Source of the DNA: Bog-756 sp963745955
Lineage (GTDB): Bacteria; Actinomycetota; Acidimicrobiia; Acidimicrobiales; RAAP-2
Reading direction: 5' to 3'
Assembly (NCBI GenBank): GCA_963745955.1
Contig: CAVUZI010000011.1
Location: 1,178,001 to 1,242,000, forward strand
Length of the DNA: 64,000 nucleotides
Translations under genes and position numbers: made by a program
Shown here: in pieces, positions 9,535-18,532 of the stretch
How positions within the stretch are numbered: the stretch's first letter is position 1
Layout of the letters: the number at the start of each line of letters is the position of its first letter
The notes under the pieces: model-generated
The model's database searches: none
What the model was told of the DNA's origin: nothing
The model's input: only the letters and a program-made list of their open reading frames with translations

Positions 9535-10431
9535 TCAGCGCTCGACCACCGGGAAGGCCCGCGTCCCGCCGGCCGTCAGCTCGGCGTCCTGTTGGGCGTC
9601 GAAGCGTGCGCCCTTGCGCTCCTCGAACTTCACCCACTGGATGAAGATCGGGATCAGGGCGAGGAACGTGAAGAGCTCGGCGCCGATCCAGAGGATGGCC
9701 GCACCCGAGTGGGTGCTGGCCACCGTGTACATGGAGGCGGCCGGCCGTGTCTCGCTCAGCAGGGCGAGAGCGAGGAACGACTCGAGCGGCACCCCGATGA
9801 GCAGGTTGCCCATCCGCGCTCCGTAGCCCATCTTCCAGTGGGGGACCGGGTCGACGCCGATCAGGGGCCACCAGAAGAGCGTGGACGCGAAGAAGAATCC
9901 CAGATTGATGAGATCCATGACCCACATGTGGGTCATGGCGAAATTGAGAGCGAAGGTCAAGAAGAAGGCGAACATCGAGAAGTAGTAGAGGAACCAGACC
10001 GGGAGGGGGTGGGTGAGCACCTTGAAGGGCCGGCTGTTGAGAATGGAGAGGAGCCTGATCTTCCCGCTCCGGCTCGACGTCTGGAGGGCCAGCGTCATCG
10101 GCGCCCCCATGGCCAGAAGGGGAGGTCCGATGACCATCAGGAGCAGGTGCTGGATCACGTGCGCCTGGAAGTAGTCCATGGTGAACGTGCTGACCGGCGA
10201 CTGCAGCGCGATGACGACGGCCACCAGACCGGCCATGAAGGAGACGGTCCGCTTGATGCTCCAGCTGCGCCCCCGGGTGGACAGGGTCCACTCGGCCCTG
10301 AGGTACCAGGCGGCCGTGATGATGGCGACGGCCAGCACCAAGAGGGCGAACGGGCCGAACTCCCACCGGGTCAGGGCATTGTGGAGGTTGAACGCCACCC
10401 GGCTCATTCCGTTCATCTCCGGCACGGCCAC
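9535..10431 (-). CDS. ctaG: Cytochrome c oxidase assembly protein, CtaG family (caa3-type)
   Basis: 298 residues, with about seven hydrophobic helices and the family motif HVIQHLLLMVIGPPLLAMGAP, plus SPVSTFTMDYFQAHV upstream and SLINLGFFF-like helix ends. CtaG (DUF2231-neighbouring, YtkA/CtaG in Gram-positives) is needed to assemble the copper centre of cytochrome oxidase. The tail after the last helix is charged and cytoplasmic. No oxidase subunit gene is in the window. It is convergent with the RodZ-like gene. Confidence 0.85.
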   Translation of the reverse strand: MAVPEMNGMSRVAFNLHNALTRWEFGPFALLVLAVAIITAAWYLRAEWTLSTRGRSWSIKRTVSFMAGLVAVVIALQSPVSTFTMDYFQAHVIQHLLLMVIGPPLLAMGAPMTLALQTSSRSGKIRLLSILNSRPFKVLTHPLPVWFLYYFSMFAFFLTFALNFAMTHMWVMDLINLGFFFASTLFWWPLIGVDPVPHWKMGYGARMGNLLIGVPLESFLALALLSETRPAASMYTVASTHSGAAILWIGAELFTFLALIPIFIQWVKFEERKGARFDAQQDAELTAGGTRAFPVVER

Positions 10432-10514
10432 AGGTTAGCGATCGCGGCCTCAGCCTCCCATTCGGGCCTCGCCGTCGATTCGGGATGGCCGGGCAGTCAC
10501 CGGGCCCGAGGTGC

Positions 10515-11021
10515 TCAGGAGCCGACGACCTGGACGATCTCGCCGGTGGCGACGTCGTACCGCCAGCCCTCGACACGGACGTCGCCGGGTAGGAGATCAC
10601 ACGAGCGCACGGCGGCGACGTCGGTCCGCAGTGCGGAGTCCGGGTCCGGCATGGCCAGGAACTCCCAGCCGTCGGGGCGCCCGAGCCCCTGGTCCGCGAG
10701 CTCCGACCTGATGTCGTCGTCGCTCCGGTCGACCAGCGCACACTGGGTGTGCTGCATGACCGCGATCCGGCGCACTCCCAGGAACCTCGTCGCCAGGACC
10801 AGGGACCGGAGGACATCGGGGGTGACACGGCCACCCGCGTTTCGGACGATCTTCGCATCCCCGGGTCGCAGCCCGAGCATGGTCAACGGCTCGATACGGC
10901 TGTCCATGCAGGTGACCAGCGCGAATTCCCTGGCCGCCCGGGCCGGTATCCCCGCCAGCTCGAATCCGGCGACATACTGCCGGTTCGCTCGGAGGAGGTC
11001 GTCGAACATGCCCGAGAGCAT
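10515..11021 (-). CDS. Beta-class carbonic anhydrase
   Basis: 168 residues from ATG 11021 (AGGG upstream); an alternative ATG lies four codons later. Zinc ligands and the active-site dyad are visible: CMDSRI (Cys, plus the Asp-Arg dyad) and HTQC (His-x-x-Cys). The size and IVRNAGG motif are those of the short bacterial beta-carbonic anhydrases that interconvert CO2 and bicarbonate in the cytoplasm. It diverges from the HAD hydrolase gene. Confidence 0.9.
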   Translation of the reverse strand: MLSGMFDDLLRANRQYVAGFELAGIPARAAREFALVTCMDSRIEPLTMLGLRPGDAKIVRNAGGRVTPDVLRSLVLATRFLGVRRIAVMQHTQCALVDRSDDDIRSELADQGLGRPDGWEFLAMPDPDSALRTDVAAVRSCDLLPGDVRVEGWRYDVATGEIVQVVGS

Positions 11022-11079
11022 GACAGACCCTGCGCCGTGGCCCAACCGGTGGGCCGTTCCACCTGCCATCATCAGGCGA

Positions 11080-11766
11080 GTGAGCCGGGCCTGCCTCATC
11101 CTCGACTTCGACGGGACCATCCTCGACACCGAGGAGTCCCTCTACCGGTCGTGGGCGGAGCTGTGGGCCGACCACGGCCACCGCCTGGCGCTCGACGACT
11201 GGCAGATGAACATCGGGACCGAGGATGTCTTCGACCCCCTGGGCGAGCTCGAGAGCCGGATCGGTCGTCGCCTCCACCCCGACGCACAGGATCGCCGCCG
11301 GCTGCGTCGGGACGAGCTCCAAGCCCGGCACGGCCCCCGCCCCGGAGTCCTGCGCTGGCTGGCCGAGGCGGAGGAGTCGGGCATCCCGGTCGGCATCGCA
11401 TCGTCGTCCCCGCTCGAGTGGGTGGAGGGCCATCTGGACCGGCTCGGACTGCGGGGGTTCTTCTCCTGTGTGGTCTGCCGCGACGCCGAGGTCCCCGCGA
11501 AGCCCGCACCGACCTCCTACCTGCTGGCCTGCGACAGGCTCGGGGCCGACCGGTTGCGGTCGGTGGCCGTCGAGGACTCCCCCCACGGCGTGGTGGCGGC
11601 TGTTACCGCCGGACTGTTCACCGTGGCCGTACCGCACGGCCTGACCTCGGACCTCGATCTCTCGGCCGCCGATCTAGTCACCACGTCACTCGACGACCTG
11701 TCGTTGTCCGAGGCGCTGGCACGGGCGGCGCGCCCTCCCGATCAACGGTACCCTTTCCCCGGTTGA
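11080..11766 (+). CDS. HAD-superfamily hydrolase (beta-phosphoglucomutase-like subfamily IA)
   Basis: 228 residues from GTG 11080. All HAD motifs are present: motif I DFDGTILDTEES with the nucleophilic Asp, motif II SSS (about residue 107), motif III lysine in KPAPTSYL, and motif IV VEDSPHG. The helical cap between motif I and II is type C1, as in phosphoglycolate phosphatase and beta-phosphoglucomutase. The substrate cannot be assigned. A luciferase-like oxidoreductase gene follows 47 bases downstream on the same strand. Confidence 0.88.
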   Translation: MSRACLILDFDGTILDTEESLYRSWAELWADHGHRLALDDWQMNIGTEDVFDPLGELESRIGRRLHPDAQDRRRLRRDELQARHGPRPGVLRWLAEAEESGIPVGIASSSPLEWVEGHLDRLGLRGFFSCVVCRDAEVPAKPAPTSYLLACDRLGADRLRSVAVEDSPHGVVAAVTAGLFTVAVPHGLTSDLDLSAADLVTTSLDDLSLSEALARAARPPDQRYPFPG

Positions 11767-11813
11767 GGGGCCGCCGGTCGAGCGGACCGACCGAAGGAGA
11801 GACGGGGGAAGGG

Positions 11814-12707
11814 ATGCTGCTGGGTATCACCACTCCCGTGCTCAGCATGGTCCCCGACGTGCATGCTCCCTGGGAGGTGGAGGGGACCATCGACGACGTC
11901 GCCGCCATCGCCGATGCGGCCGAGCGTCTCGGCTACCACCATCTGACCTGTAGCGAGCACGTGATCGTCCCCACCGATGTCGCCGCCGTGCGCGGAAGCC
12001 GCTATTGGGATCCGCTGGCCACCTTCGGCTACCTGGCCGCGGTGACGTCGCGGATCCGTCTGGCCACCAACGTGCTGGTGCTCGGCTACCACCACCCGCT
12101 CGAGATCGCCAAGCGCTACGGCACGCTGGATCAGGTGTCGGGCGGGCGGCTCATCCTCGGCCTGGGGGTCGGCTCCCTCAAGGAGGAGTTCGATCTCCTC
12201 GGTTGCCCCTTCGACGATCGGGGACGGCGAGCCGACGATGCGCTCTCGGCGCTCCGGTCCTCGATGTCGGAACGCCTGCCCGAGTACGCAGGGCCCTTCT
12301 ACCGGTACTCGGGGGTGGTGTTGGATCCCTGCGCCCTCCAATCCTCCGTGCCGCTGTGGATCGGGGGGCGCACCGCACGCTCCCTCCGCCGCGCCGTCGA
12401 ATTGGGAGACGGTTGGGTGCCCTTCGGGATCAGGGCAGCCGATGTGGCCACCATGATGGCGGCCGCCCGGGACACCCCGGCGTGGGCCGAGCGCAGCAAC
12501 CCGCTCGAGGTCGTACTGCGCAACGGCCGGCCGCTGGATCCGGTCGGCGATCCCGACGGGGCCCGCCGGATGGTGGGCAGACTCACCGACGCGGGAGCGA
12601 CCGGCTTGCAGCTGTGGTTCCTCCACCACTCGCCGGCCCACTACGTCGAGCAGCTCGAAGCCATGGCCCGGATCATGGGCCCGACCGATCCACCGGGGCT
12701 CCCGTGA
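11814..12707 (+). CDS. Luciferase-like (probable F420-dependent) oxidoreductase
   Basis: 297 residues, a TIM-barrel of the bacterial luciferase/F420 reductase superfamily. Diagnostic stretches are the N-terminal strand LLGITTPVLS, SEHVIVPTDV, TSRIRLATNVLVLGYHHP and GGRLILGLGVGSLKEEF. Actinobacterial members of this TIGR03619-like group use coenzyme F420 rather than FMN, hence the call. Start ATG 11814 follows GGGGGAAGG. Its stop overlaps the GTG start of the next gene, so the two are translationally coupled. Confidence 0.85.
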   Translation: MLLGITTPVLSMVPDVHAPWEVEGTIDDVAAIADAAERLGYHHLTCSEHVIVPTDVAAVRGSRYWDPLATFGYLAAVTSRIRLATNVLVLGYHHPLEIAKRYGTLDQVSGGRLILGLGVGSLKEEFDLLGCPFDDRGRRADDALSALRSSMSERLPEYAGPFYRYSGVVLDPCALQSSVPLWIGGRTARSLRRAVELGDGWVPFGIRAADVATMMAAARDTPAWAERSNPLEVVLRNGRPLDPVGDPDGARRMVGRLTDAGATGLQLWFLHHSPAHYVEQLEAMARIMGPTDPPGLP

Positions 12708-13456
12708 ACCGGGTCAAGGTCGGCTTCTTCTCCCTGTCGCACCGCTCGTCGGGCGGCGACGACCGCCCGTACCTCGAATGGCACCAGATGGACCACATGC
12801 CCGAGCAGTACCAGCTACCCGGGCTGGTCCTCGGCCAGCGGTGGGCGTCGACCCCGGCCTGCCGGAGCGTCCGGGTGGTCGATGTCGACGGGTGGTCGTC
12901 CGTCGAGCACGTCGTCTGCTACCTGATGGGGAATCCCGTCCACGAGACGATCGACGAATTCCTCAACCTGGGCCGCCATCTGGCCGAGCTGGGCCGCTTC
13001 CCCCACGCGCTGCCCTCGCAGTACCGGGGAGGTCTCCGCCTCCTCGAGACCCTTGCCGCCCGCAGGGTGCTCGTCTCGTCCGAGGTGGTCCCGTTCCGAC
13101 CGCACAAGGGCATCTACCTCATCGTGGAGGAGCCCACCGACCCCACCGACCGATCGGCCCAGGATGCGTACGTCCAGCGGATGCACGTCGAACTGCTTCC
13201 CGAGCTGGTATCCGTTCCCGGCGTCGCCGGTGCCTGGGCCTTCGCCACCAGCCCGTCCATCCGGCGGCCGATGTTCACCGAGGGCGACTACCGGATGACC
13301 GTCTGCTACCTCGACGACGATCCGGCCTCAGTCGGCGAGCGCCTGGCACCGGTGCTCGACCGATGGTGGTCGCAAGCCCCGGCCCGTCCGCTCCTGGCTG
13401 CGCCCTACGAGTCGATGATCAGCTGGGACTGGAGCCGCTTCGCACCCCCGGGGTGA
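12704..13456 (+). CDS. Hypothetical protein with two ferredoxin-like (dimeric alpha/beta barrel) halves
   Basis: 250 residues from the GTG at 12704, which overlaps the preceding stop (GTGA). The chain shows two similar halves, each with an aromatic/His-containing helix of the EthD/dimeric-barrel kind: YLEWHQMDHMPEQYQLPG (~residues 25-42) and VQRMHVELLPELVSVPG (~160-176). Known proteins of this fold decarboxylate or isomerise aromatic polyketides or bind heme. Coupling to the F420-type oxidoreductase suggests they act on the same substrate (inference). Confidence 0.65.
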   Translation: MNRVKVGFFSLSHRSSGGDDRPYLEWHQMDHMPEQYQLPGLVLGQRWASTPACRSVRVVDVDGWSSVEHVVCYLMGNPVHETIDEFLNLGRHLAELGRFPHALPSQYRGGLRLLETLAARRVLVSSEVVPFRPHKGIYLIVEEPTDPTDRSAQDAYVQRMHVELLPELVSVPGVAGAWAFATSPSIRRPMFTEGDYRMTVCYLDDDPASVGERLAPVLDRWWSQAPARPLLAAPYESMISWDWSRFAPPG

Positions 13457-13497
13457 TCCGGTCGACCGGGGGCCCCGGTCGGTCCGGCCGGCATCCC

Positions 13498-13989
13498 TCA
13501 GGTGACGTCCCGCTTTCTCTCGTGGAGCTTGCGCAGCGACCTCACCAGGGACGCCTCGATCAATTCGTCGTTCCCCTTGGATATGAAGTGGTGCACCCGC
13601 TTCTCCAGGAGCGCCCGCATGACGGGGTTGAAGGCCTCGTAGGTCTCCCGGAAATAGACGTGGGTCCGCCCGTCGCCCATGTCCTCCAGCCGGGTCCACC
13701 CCGATGCCCGGGACCACAAGGGCTTCCCGATGGCGTCATACCGCCACGACAGTGGGCGCTTGGCCTCGGTGATCCACTCCCAGGACTGCGCCTTGCCTTT
13801 CGACAGGAGGTACTTCGGCACCTGGAAGTCACAGTGCCGTACCAGGCCGTTGCCATCAACGTCTCCGGGGTGGTAGATCTCGATCTTCACCGTGTCGGTT
13901 TCGATGCCGGAACGCATCCGGCCCCAAAACACATCCCAGACCTCCTCGGGTGTTCCATCGACGACGAAATCGAATCTGTGATCCTGCAC
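13498..13989 (-). CDS. SRPBCC (START/polyketide-cyclase-like) family protein
   Basis: 163 residues from the GTG whose complement ends at 13989, with a strong GAGGAGA site just upstream. The sequence follows the SRPBCC fold: an initial strand FDFVVDGTPEEVWDVF, a central set of strands (SWRYDAIGKPLW, TRLEDMGDGRTHVYFRETY) and a long C-terminal amphipathic helix. Such proteins bind lipids or hydrophobic ligands. It lies 16 bases downstream of the acyl-CoA ligase gene, so the two form an operon and may handle the same acyl substrate (inference). Confidence 0.75.
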   Translation of the reverse strand: MQDHRFDFVVDGTPEEVWDVFWGRMRSGIETDTVKIEIYHPGDVDGNGLVRHCDFQVPKYLLSKGKAQSWEWITEAKRPLSWRYDAIGKPLWSRASGWTRLEDMGDGRTHVYFRETYEAFNPVMRALLEKRVHHFISKGNDELIEASLVRSLRKLHERKRDVT

Positions 13990-14005
13990 CTGCTCTCCTC
14001 TCGAA

Positions 14006-15541
14006 TCAGCTGGGCGTTGCCTTCGGGACAAGTTCCGACCTCACGACCTTCCCGCCCGCGTTCCTCGGGAGCGCGGGCAGGAACTCGACATGCCGCGGCA
14101 CCTTGTAGTCGGCGAGGCGCTCCCCGGCGAACGTCTGCAACTCGTCGACGGCCAGCGTCTGGCCCGTACCGAGGACGACGAAGGCGGCGATGTCCTCGCC
14201 CAGCACGTCGTGGGGGATACCGACCACCGCCACCTCGACCACCGACGGGTGCTCGTGGAGGACGGCCTCGACATCGTCGGTGTAGACGTTCATCCCGCCC
14301 CTGACGATCATCTCCTTCTTCCGGCCGACGATGAAGAGATAGCCGTCTGCGTCGAGGTAGCCGAGGTCGCCGGTGTGAAGCCACCCCCCCTCCCACATGC
14401 GTGCGGTGGCCTCCGGGTCCTTGTAGTACTCCCGGTGGCCGTCGGGGTTCCGGGTGACGACCTCGCCGACCGCACCAGCGGGGAGCGACGCCCCGGCATC
14501 GTCGACGATGCGGACCTCGACGGGCTTCCTCGGCTTCCCCACCGCGCCGGGGCGGGTCCGGGCCCCCTCCGGGTCCATGGTGAAGGTGGCGTGCCCACCC
14601 TCGGTCATCCCGTAGCTGTTCAGCACGGCCGCGCCGGGCACCTTCGTCTGCAGCCGCACCAGGGTGTCCGGGACGAGAGGTGCGCTGCCCAGGATGATCC
14701 GGCCGAGGCTGGAGAGATCAGACGACGCGAACCGTTGATGGTGGATGATGAGCTGGGCCATGGCCGGGACGATGAACGCGATCACCGGCCGCTCCCGTTC
14801 GACGATCTCGAGCCAGTGCCCGGCGTCGAAGGCTGGAAGGTACAGGACCGTCATGCCCGCCTTCATCGGGTTGTAGATGAAGCCGAGACCGGCGAAGGTG
14901 AACACCGGAGATGCCGTGAACCACCCGGTCCCCCGCCAGTCCGGCCGCCCATTGGGCAAGAGCGCGACCTGGTCGTAGCGCACCGCGACACCCTTCGGTC
15001 TGCCCGTGGTGCCGGACGTGTACATGACATCGGCCAGATCGGACCCGTCGACCGGGGCTTGGACGGCGTCTGCGTCGGCGCTCTTCGCGTCCTCGAGATC
15101 GACGAACCCTTCCCCGTCCGTCGCCACGCCCTTCGGACCGACCGACACCGCCACCCTCAGCGAAGGGAGGGAGTGCAGCAGCGGGGCGACGATCTCCGCG
15201 TAGGCGCTACTGACGACCATCGCGGTGACCTCGGCGTGTTCGAGGATGGCCCGTGCTTCGGGCGCCGACAGCCGGTTGTTCATCGGCACCGCGGTCGCAC
15301 CCAGCTTGTGCACCGCGCTGTAGGCCACGATCCACTCCAGGATCCGGTCGCTCTCGAGATAGATGGCCACGAGGTCGCCCCTGTCCACCCCTCGGTCCCG
15401 GAGGCCGCGGGCCAGGCGGTTCGACTCACGCTCCCATCGTTCAAAGGTGATGGAAGAGCCGTCCCCGAGGTTCCGGTACGCCACCTCATCGGGGTAGGCC
15501 GCGGCCATGAGCCGCAGCTGATCGGGCAAGAGGTCGGTCAC
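14006..15541 (-). CDS. Acyl-CoA synthetase / AMP-dependent ligase (FadD-like)
   Basis: 511 residues, full length for the ANL superfamily. Visible signatures: P-loop YTSGTTGRPKGVA, the A5 motif SYGMTEGG, the A7 motif TGDLGYLDADGY, the hinge GRKKEMIVRGGMNVY, and the catalytic lysine in GGKVVRSEL near the C-terminus. It activates a carboxylic acid as acyl-AMP and then CoA thioester; chain length is unknown. The start is the GTG at 15541, which sits inside the last copy of a 41-bp tandem repeat, so the upstream leader is made of repeated copies of the start-codon region. Confidence 0.9.
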   Translation of the reverse strand: MTDLLPDQLRLMAAAYPDEVAYRNLGDGSSITFERWERESNRLARGLRDRGVDRGDLVAIYLESDRILEWIVAYSAVHKLGATAVPMNNRLSAPEARAILEHAEVTAMVVSSAYAEIVAPLLHSLPSLRVAVSVGPKGVATDGEGFVDLEDAKSADADAVQAPVDGSDLADVMYTSGTTGRPKGVAVRYDQVALLPNGRPDWRGTGWFTASPVFTFAGLGFIYNPMKAGMTVLYLPAFDAGHWLEIVERERPVIAFIVPAMAQLIIHHQRFASSDLSSLGRIILGSAPLVPDTLVRLQTKVPGAAVLNSYGMTEGGHATFTMDPEGARTRPGAVGKPRKPVEVRIVDDAGASLPAGAVGEVVTRNPDGHREYYKDPEATARMWEGGWLHTGDLGYLDADGYLFIVGRKKEMIVRGGMNVYTDDVEAVLHEHPSVVEVAVVGIPHDVLGEDIAAFVVLGTGQTLAVDELQTFAGERLADYKVPRHVEFLPALPRNAGGKVVRSELVPKATPS

Positions 15542-15680
15542 GAGAGGTCGGTCACGAGGGACGGTGTCGAGAGGTCGGTCACGAGAGGTCCGTCACGAGG
15601 GACGGTGTCGAGAGGTCGGTCACGAGAGGTCCGTCACGAGGGACGGTGTCGAGAGGTCGGTCACGAGGGACGGTGCCGAT
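15519..15680. repeat. 41-bp tandem repeat overlapping the start of the acyl-CoA ligase gene
   Basis: Copies of a 41-base unit beginning GACGGTGTCGAGAGGTCGG start at 15560, 15601 and 15642 (the last partial), with part-units at the left. The two full units are identical. The unit contains the complement of GTGACCGACCTC, the first codons of the ligase, so the 5' end of the gene has been duplicated into its own leader. Copy number could vary between strains and alter expression. Confidence 0.85.
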
Positions 15681-15865
15681 GACCACGTGGTCCTCCCGGA
15701 TTGAAGGCTTCGACGCCAGGGTTCGATGTCCGCTCACCACTCCCCGGGGGGAGGGTACCGGACCGGTCGTGGGTGACTCTAGTGAACTGCCGGAGCTCCC
15801 GCGGAGGCATCGGCTAGGTTCGCGCCGGACGACATGTTGGTGAGGCCGAAGTGGGGGAACCGAAA

Positions 15866-16504
15866 ATGGCGGTGCGCCGACAAGGGGGTGAGGGCGGGAC
15901 GCCCGACTCGGCGGCGTTCTTCGACGTGGTCCTGCGCCAACGGGCCAACCGCCAATTCAGCGATGCGCCCGTGGACGACGAGTTGGTCGAACGCTGCCTC
16001 CGGGCCGCCACCCATGCACCGAGCGCCGAGAACCTCCAGCCCTGGGTCTTCGTCGTCGTCCGGGACGACGAGCTTCGTGCCGGCATCGGGGAGCTGACGC
16101 GCCGGGCGTGGCGCCAGGGCGGCCGCCAACATTCGGTCGGTCGGCTGGAGGACTCGCTCCTCCGCCAGGTCGACCAGGGGGCCGAAGGCGGGATCGGGTC
16201 GGCTCCCGTGATCATCGTGGTCTGCGGCGACACGTCAATCGGCCTCGAGGCGACCCTCCCCTCCTCGGTCTTTCCGGCCACCCAGAACCTCCTCCTCTCG
16301 GCCACGGCACTGGGTCTCGGATCGGCCATGACAACCTTGGCCACCAGGTTCGCCGACGAGCTGCGCGAGCTGCTCGACCTTCCCGCGTCGGTTCGTCCGA
16401 TGGCCGTGGTCCCCGTGGGCTGGCCCGCCCGTTCCCTCGGCCCACCCCGGCGCCTGCCCCTACGCGAGCGCGCCCATCGGGACCGCTACGGGGAGCCCTG
16501 GTGA
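15866..16504 (+). CDS. Nitroreductase-family protein
   Basis: 212 residues from ATG 15866 (GTGGGGGAACC just upstream); an in-frame GTG at 15851 is possible. The FMN-binding nitroreductase pattern is clear: RQRANRQFSDAPVDDELV at the N-terminus, ATHAPSAENLQPWVFVVV and the C-terminal GWPARSLGPPRR. Members reduce nitro groups or quinones, or act in BluB-like flavin chemistry with NAD(P)H. The substrate is not assignable. It is transcribed divergently from the acyl-CoA ligase. Confidence 0.82.
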   Translation: MAVRRQGGEGGTPDSAAFFDVVLRQRANRQFSDAPVDDELVERCLRAATHAPSAENLQPWVFVVVRDDELRAGIGELTRRAWRQGGRQHSVGRLEDSLLRQVDQGAEGGIGSAPVIIVVCGDTSIGLEATLPSSVFPATQNLLLSATALGLGSAMTTLATRFADELRELLDLPASVRPMAVVPVGWPARSLGPPRRLPLRERAHRDRYGEPW

Positions 16505-16529
16505 TCGACCGGAAACGTGCCGGAGCTGT

Positions 16530-17117
16530 TCAGCCGATGCCTAGAGCCAGCCGGACCCGCTCCGCCTGACGTTCGGTCAGCGCCATCACGTCGCCCCACG
16601 ACCACACGCCGTCTGGGCCCCCGAAAGAGGTGAGGAACAGGATACGGTCGACGGTTCCGCCCACATACCGTGACAGGTCGTCCCCGCCTGGTCCGGTGGT
16701 CCGCTTCTCGAAGATCCAGGTGTCCGTGTACCCGGGGAGGACCTGGTCATCGACCACCCGCTCCGACACGACCGTCTGGTCCGGCCGGCTCGTACCGACG
16801 AAGTACCTCGGGACCTGGTGCAACGAGAGCTCGGCGTCGCCCGGCGTGGCATAAGGCACCACCTCGAACCAGGCCGTCCTCGTCGATCCGGCCTCGGCCA
16901 GGGACCGCCATGCCGTGATCCCCCCCGCGGCGTGGGCCCGGCGACTCTTGTCGCTCTCGGAGTCCAACTCACCGGTGGGCCAGGTCCGCTCCTCGACGAT
17001 CTCCCACCCACGGCCCACGAGGTCGGCCACACCCAACAGCATGGCCAATGACCTGGCGGTCTGGACGTCACGATCGTCCGGCTCGTCACTGTCGTCGGAG
17101 GCGTGGTCCTGCGGCAT
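16530..17117 (-). CDS. Hypothetical protein, ~195 residues
   Basis: The start is taken at the ATG whose complement ends at 17117 (MPQDHASDDSDEPDDRD, a very acidic N-terminus). The body is a mixed alpha/beta globular sequence rich in tryptophan (GWEIVEERTWPTGELD, DTWIFEKRTTGPGGDDL). No membrane segment or known motif is seen. It lies downstream of the PH-domain pair on the same strand, with 56 bases between, and is probably co-transcribed with it. An earlier start at 17201 would overlap the PH gene. Confidence 0.6.
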   Translation of the reverse strand: MPQDHASDDSDEPDDRDVQTARSLAMLLGVADLVGRGWEIVEERTWPTGELDSESDKSRRAHAAGGITAWRSLAEAGSTRTAWFEVVPYATPGDAELSLHQVPRYFVGTSRPDQTVVSERVVDDQVLPGYTDTWIFEKRTTGPGGDDLSRYVGGTVDRILFLTSFGGPDGVWSWGDVMALTERQAERVRLALGIG

Positions 17118-17173
17118 CGACCCGATTCTTCCAGACGCGATCCCGTCCGCGTCGACCGGGTCGCCCGCGGCCT

Positions 17174-18532
17174 TCACCGCGGCGGCGGAGACGGCACCCA
17201 TTGATGCAGCCGGGCCCTGCGGGCCCGCTCGACCTGGCGGTCGAGCATCGCCCGGGCCTCGGTGCTGTCGCGGTTGGCCGCCCGGATCTTGACCGGGCCC
17301 CGGGTGGAGTCGAGATGCACGGTGCCCAGCGCCAGGCAGCGTTGCAGCGGACCCGAGGTCAGGCGCACGCTCTGGGTCCGCTCGTGCGGGACGACGTCGA
17401 TCGCGCGCGACAGCAGCCCGTGACGAACCATGAAGACGTGATCGTCGGAACCCACCAGCTGGGCACGCCACCAGAGCGGCGCCCGGATGGACGCCCGCCG
17501 GGGAGGGCGCTCGAGGGGAATGCCGGTGAGGTCGACGCCACCCAACAGCCAGCCCACCAGCGCCAGCGCGTAGTCGCGGTCGGCCACCGGAAGCAGCATG
17601 GTGGACTTCGAATTGCCGCTGCCGGCGTAGCCGGCCACATTCATGCGGACCTGGGCCCAGCCGAAGAGGCGCCATCCGACGGGTTGGTGGATGAGGATGG
17701 CCTGGATCCGTCCGGGAGGCACCGTCTGGCGGCTGGTGGACAGCAGTCCATGACGGATCCGGAGCCCGTCGGGTGACTCGGTCACGGTGAAATCCCACAG
17801 GGTGGAGACCCGCCGCCACACCGCGGTGACGATGAGGAAGGCGAACCAGAGGAAGAGGGCGATGCCGATGCCGGAGGTGGCCCGGTGGCCGTTCTGTTGT
17901 CCGACCACGGTGAGGATCGGTCCGATGAACAAGAAGATGAGCCGCCACGAGACCATCTCGAGCAGCACCGATCCGACGAGCTGCCCGTGGGGAACGGCCA
18001 CGACCGGTCGTTCCGGGGCCTCCGGGGCCCCTTCATCGCCCCCACCCGACCGGCCGAGCAGGTCGGCGCGGAGCTTCTTGGCCACCGGAAGGGAGAGATA
18101 GCGGAGCCGGACGGCCGATCGCTCGGTGCCGGCCGTCGTGACCTTCACCTCGGCTAGGCCGAAGATGCGGGCCGAGAAGGGCTCCAGCACGTCGACGCTC
18201 TGGACCCGGTTGAGCCGGACCCGTTTGGACTGCTTTCGAAGCAGACCGCTGTCGATGCGCAGCTCCCCTCCGTGCAGGTGGTACCGGGTCACGGCCACGG
18301 TGATCAACCCACGGATCACAACCAGGACGGCGAGGGCGGCATAGAGGCCGAGGGCAGTGACGTTGGGGCCGCTCCCCTGACCCGCCTGCCTTCCGGCCAG
18401 GCTGAACAGCGCGAAGACCACCAGCACGCCCAGTATCCGGCCTCCGAGGGCCAGCGGAGTCAACGGGTGGAGCCGGAACGTCTCGTCGGCGGGCCCTTCC
18501 GGCGGCTCAGAGCCCACTGGCGTGGGCCTCAC
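17174..18532 (-). CDS. Membrane protein with tandem bacterial PH (DUF304, YdbT-like) domains
   Basis: 452 residues with the YdbT layout: paired hydrophobic helices near residues 30-85, a bPH domain (YHLHGGELRIDSGLLRKQSKRVRLNRVQSVDV is its core, split here by description), a second helical pair (~residues 200-255) and further bPH copies, each with the G[LI]LS-R-(I/T)Q pattern (GLLSTSRQTVPPGRIQAI; GLLSRAIDVVPHERTQSV). Three copies of the domain can be counted. Proteins of this family sit in the cytoplasmic membrane and their exact role is unclear. The gene overlaps its upstream neighbour, also a PH protein, by 26 bases. Confidence 0.8.
   Translation of the reverse strand: MRPTPVGSEPPEGPADETFRLHPLTPLALGGRILGVLVVFALFSLAGRQAGQGSGPNVTALGLYAALAVLVVIRGLITVAVTRYHLHGGELRIDSGLLRKQSKRVRLNRVQSVDVLEPFSARIFGLAEVKVTTAGTERSAVRLRYLSLPVAKKLRADLLGRSGGGDEGAPEAPERPVVAVPHGQLVGSVLLEMVSWRLIFLFIGPILTVVGQQNGHRATSGIGIALFLWFAFLIVTAVWRRVSTLWDFTVTESPDGLRIRHGLLSTSRQTVPPGRIQAILIHQPVGWRLFGWAQVRMNVAGYAGSGNSKSTMLLPVADRDYALALVGWLLGGVDLTGIPLERPPRRASIRAPLWWRAQLVGSDDHVFMVRHGLLSRAIDVVPHERTQSVRLTSGPLQRCLALGTVHLDSTRGPVKIRAANRDSTEARAMLDRQVERARRARLHQWVPSPPPR

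Noticed and set aside
9592..11000. Long + strand open frame across the ctaG and carbonic anhydrase genes
   Set aside because: It is an antisense reading of two well-conserved genes, produced by high GC. Only its end (11080-11766) is a real gene, the HAD hydrolase.
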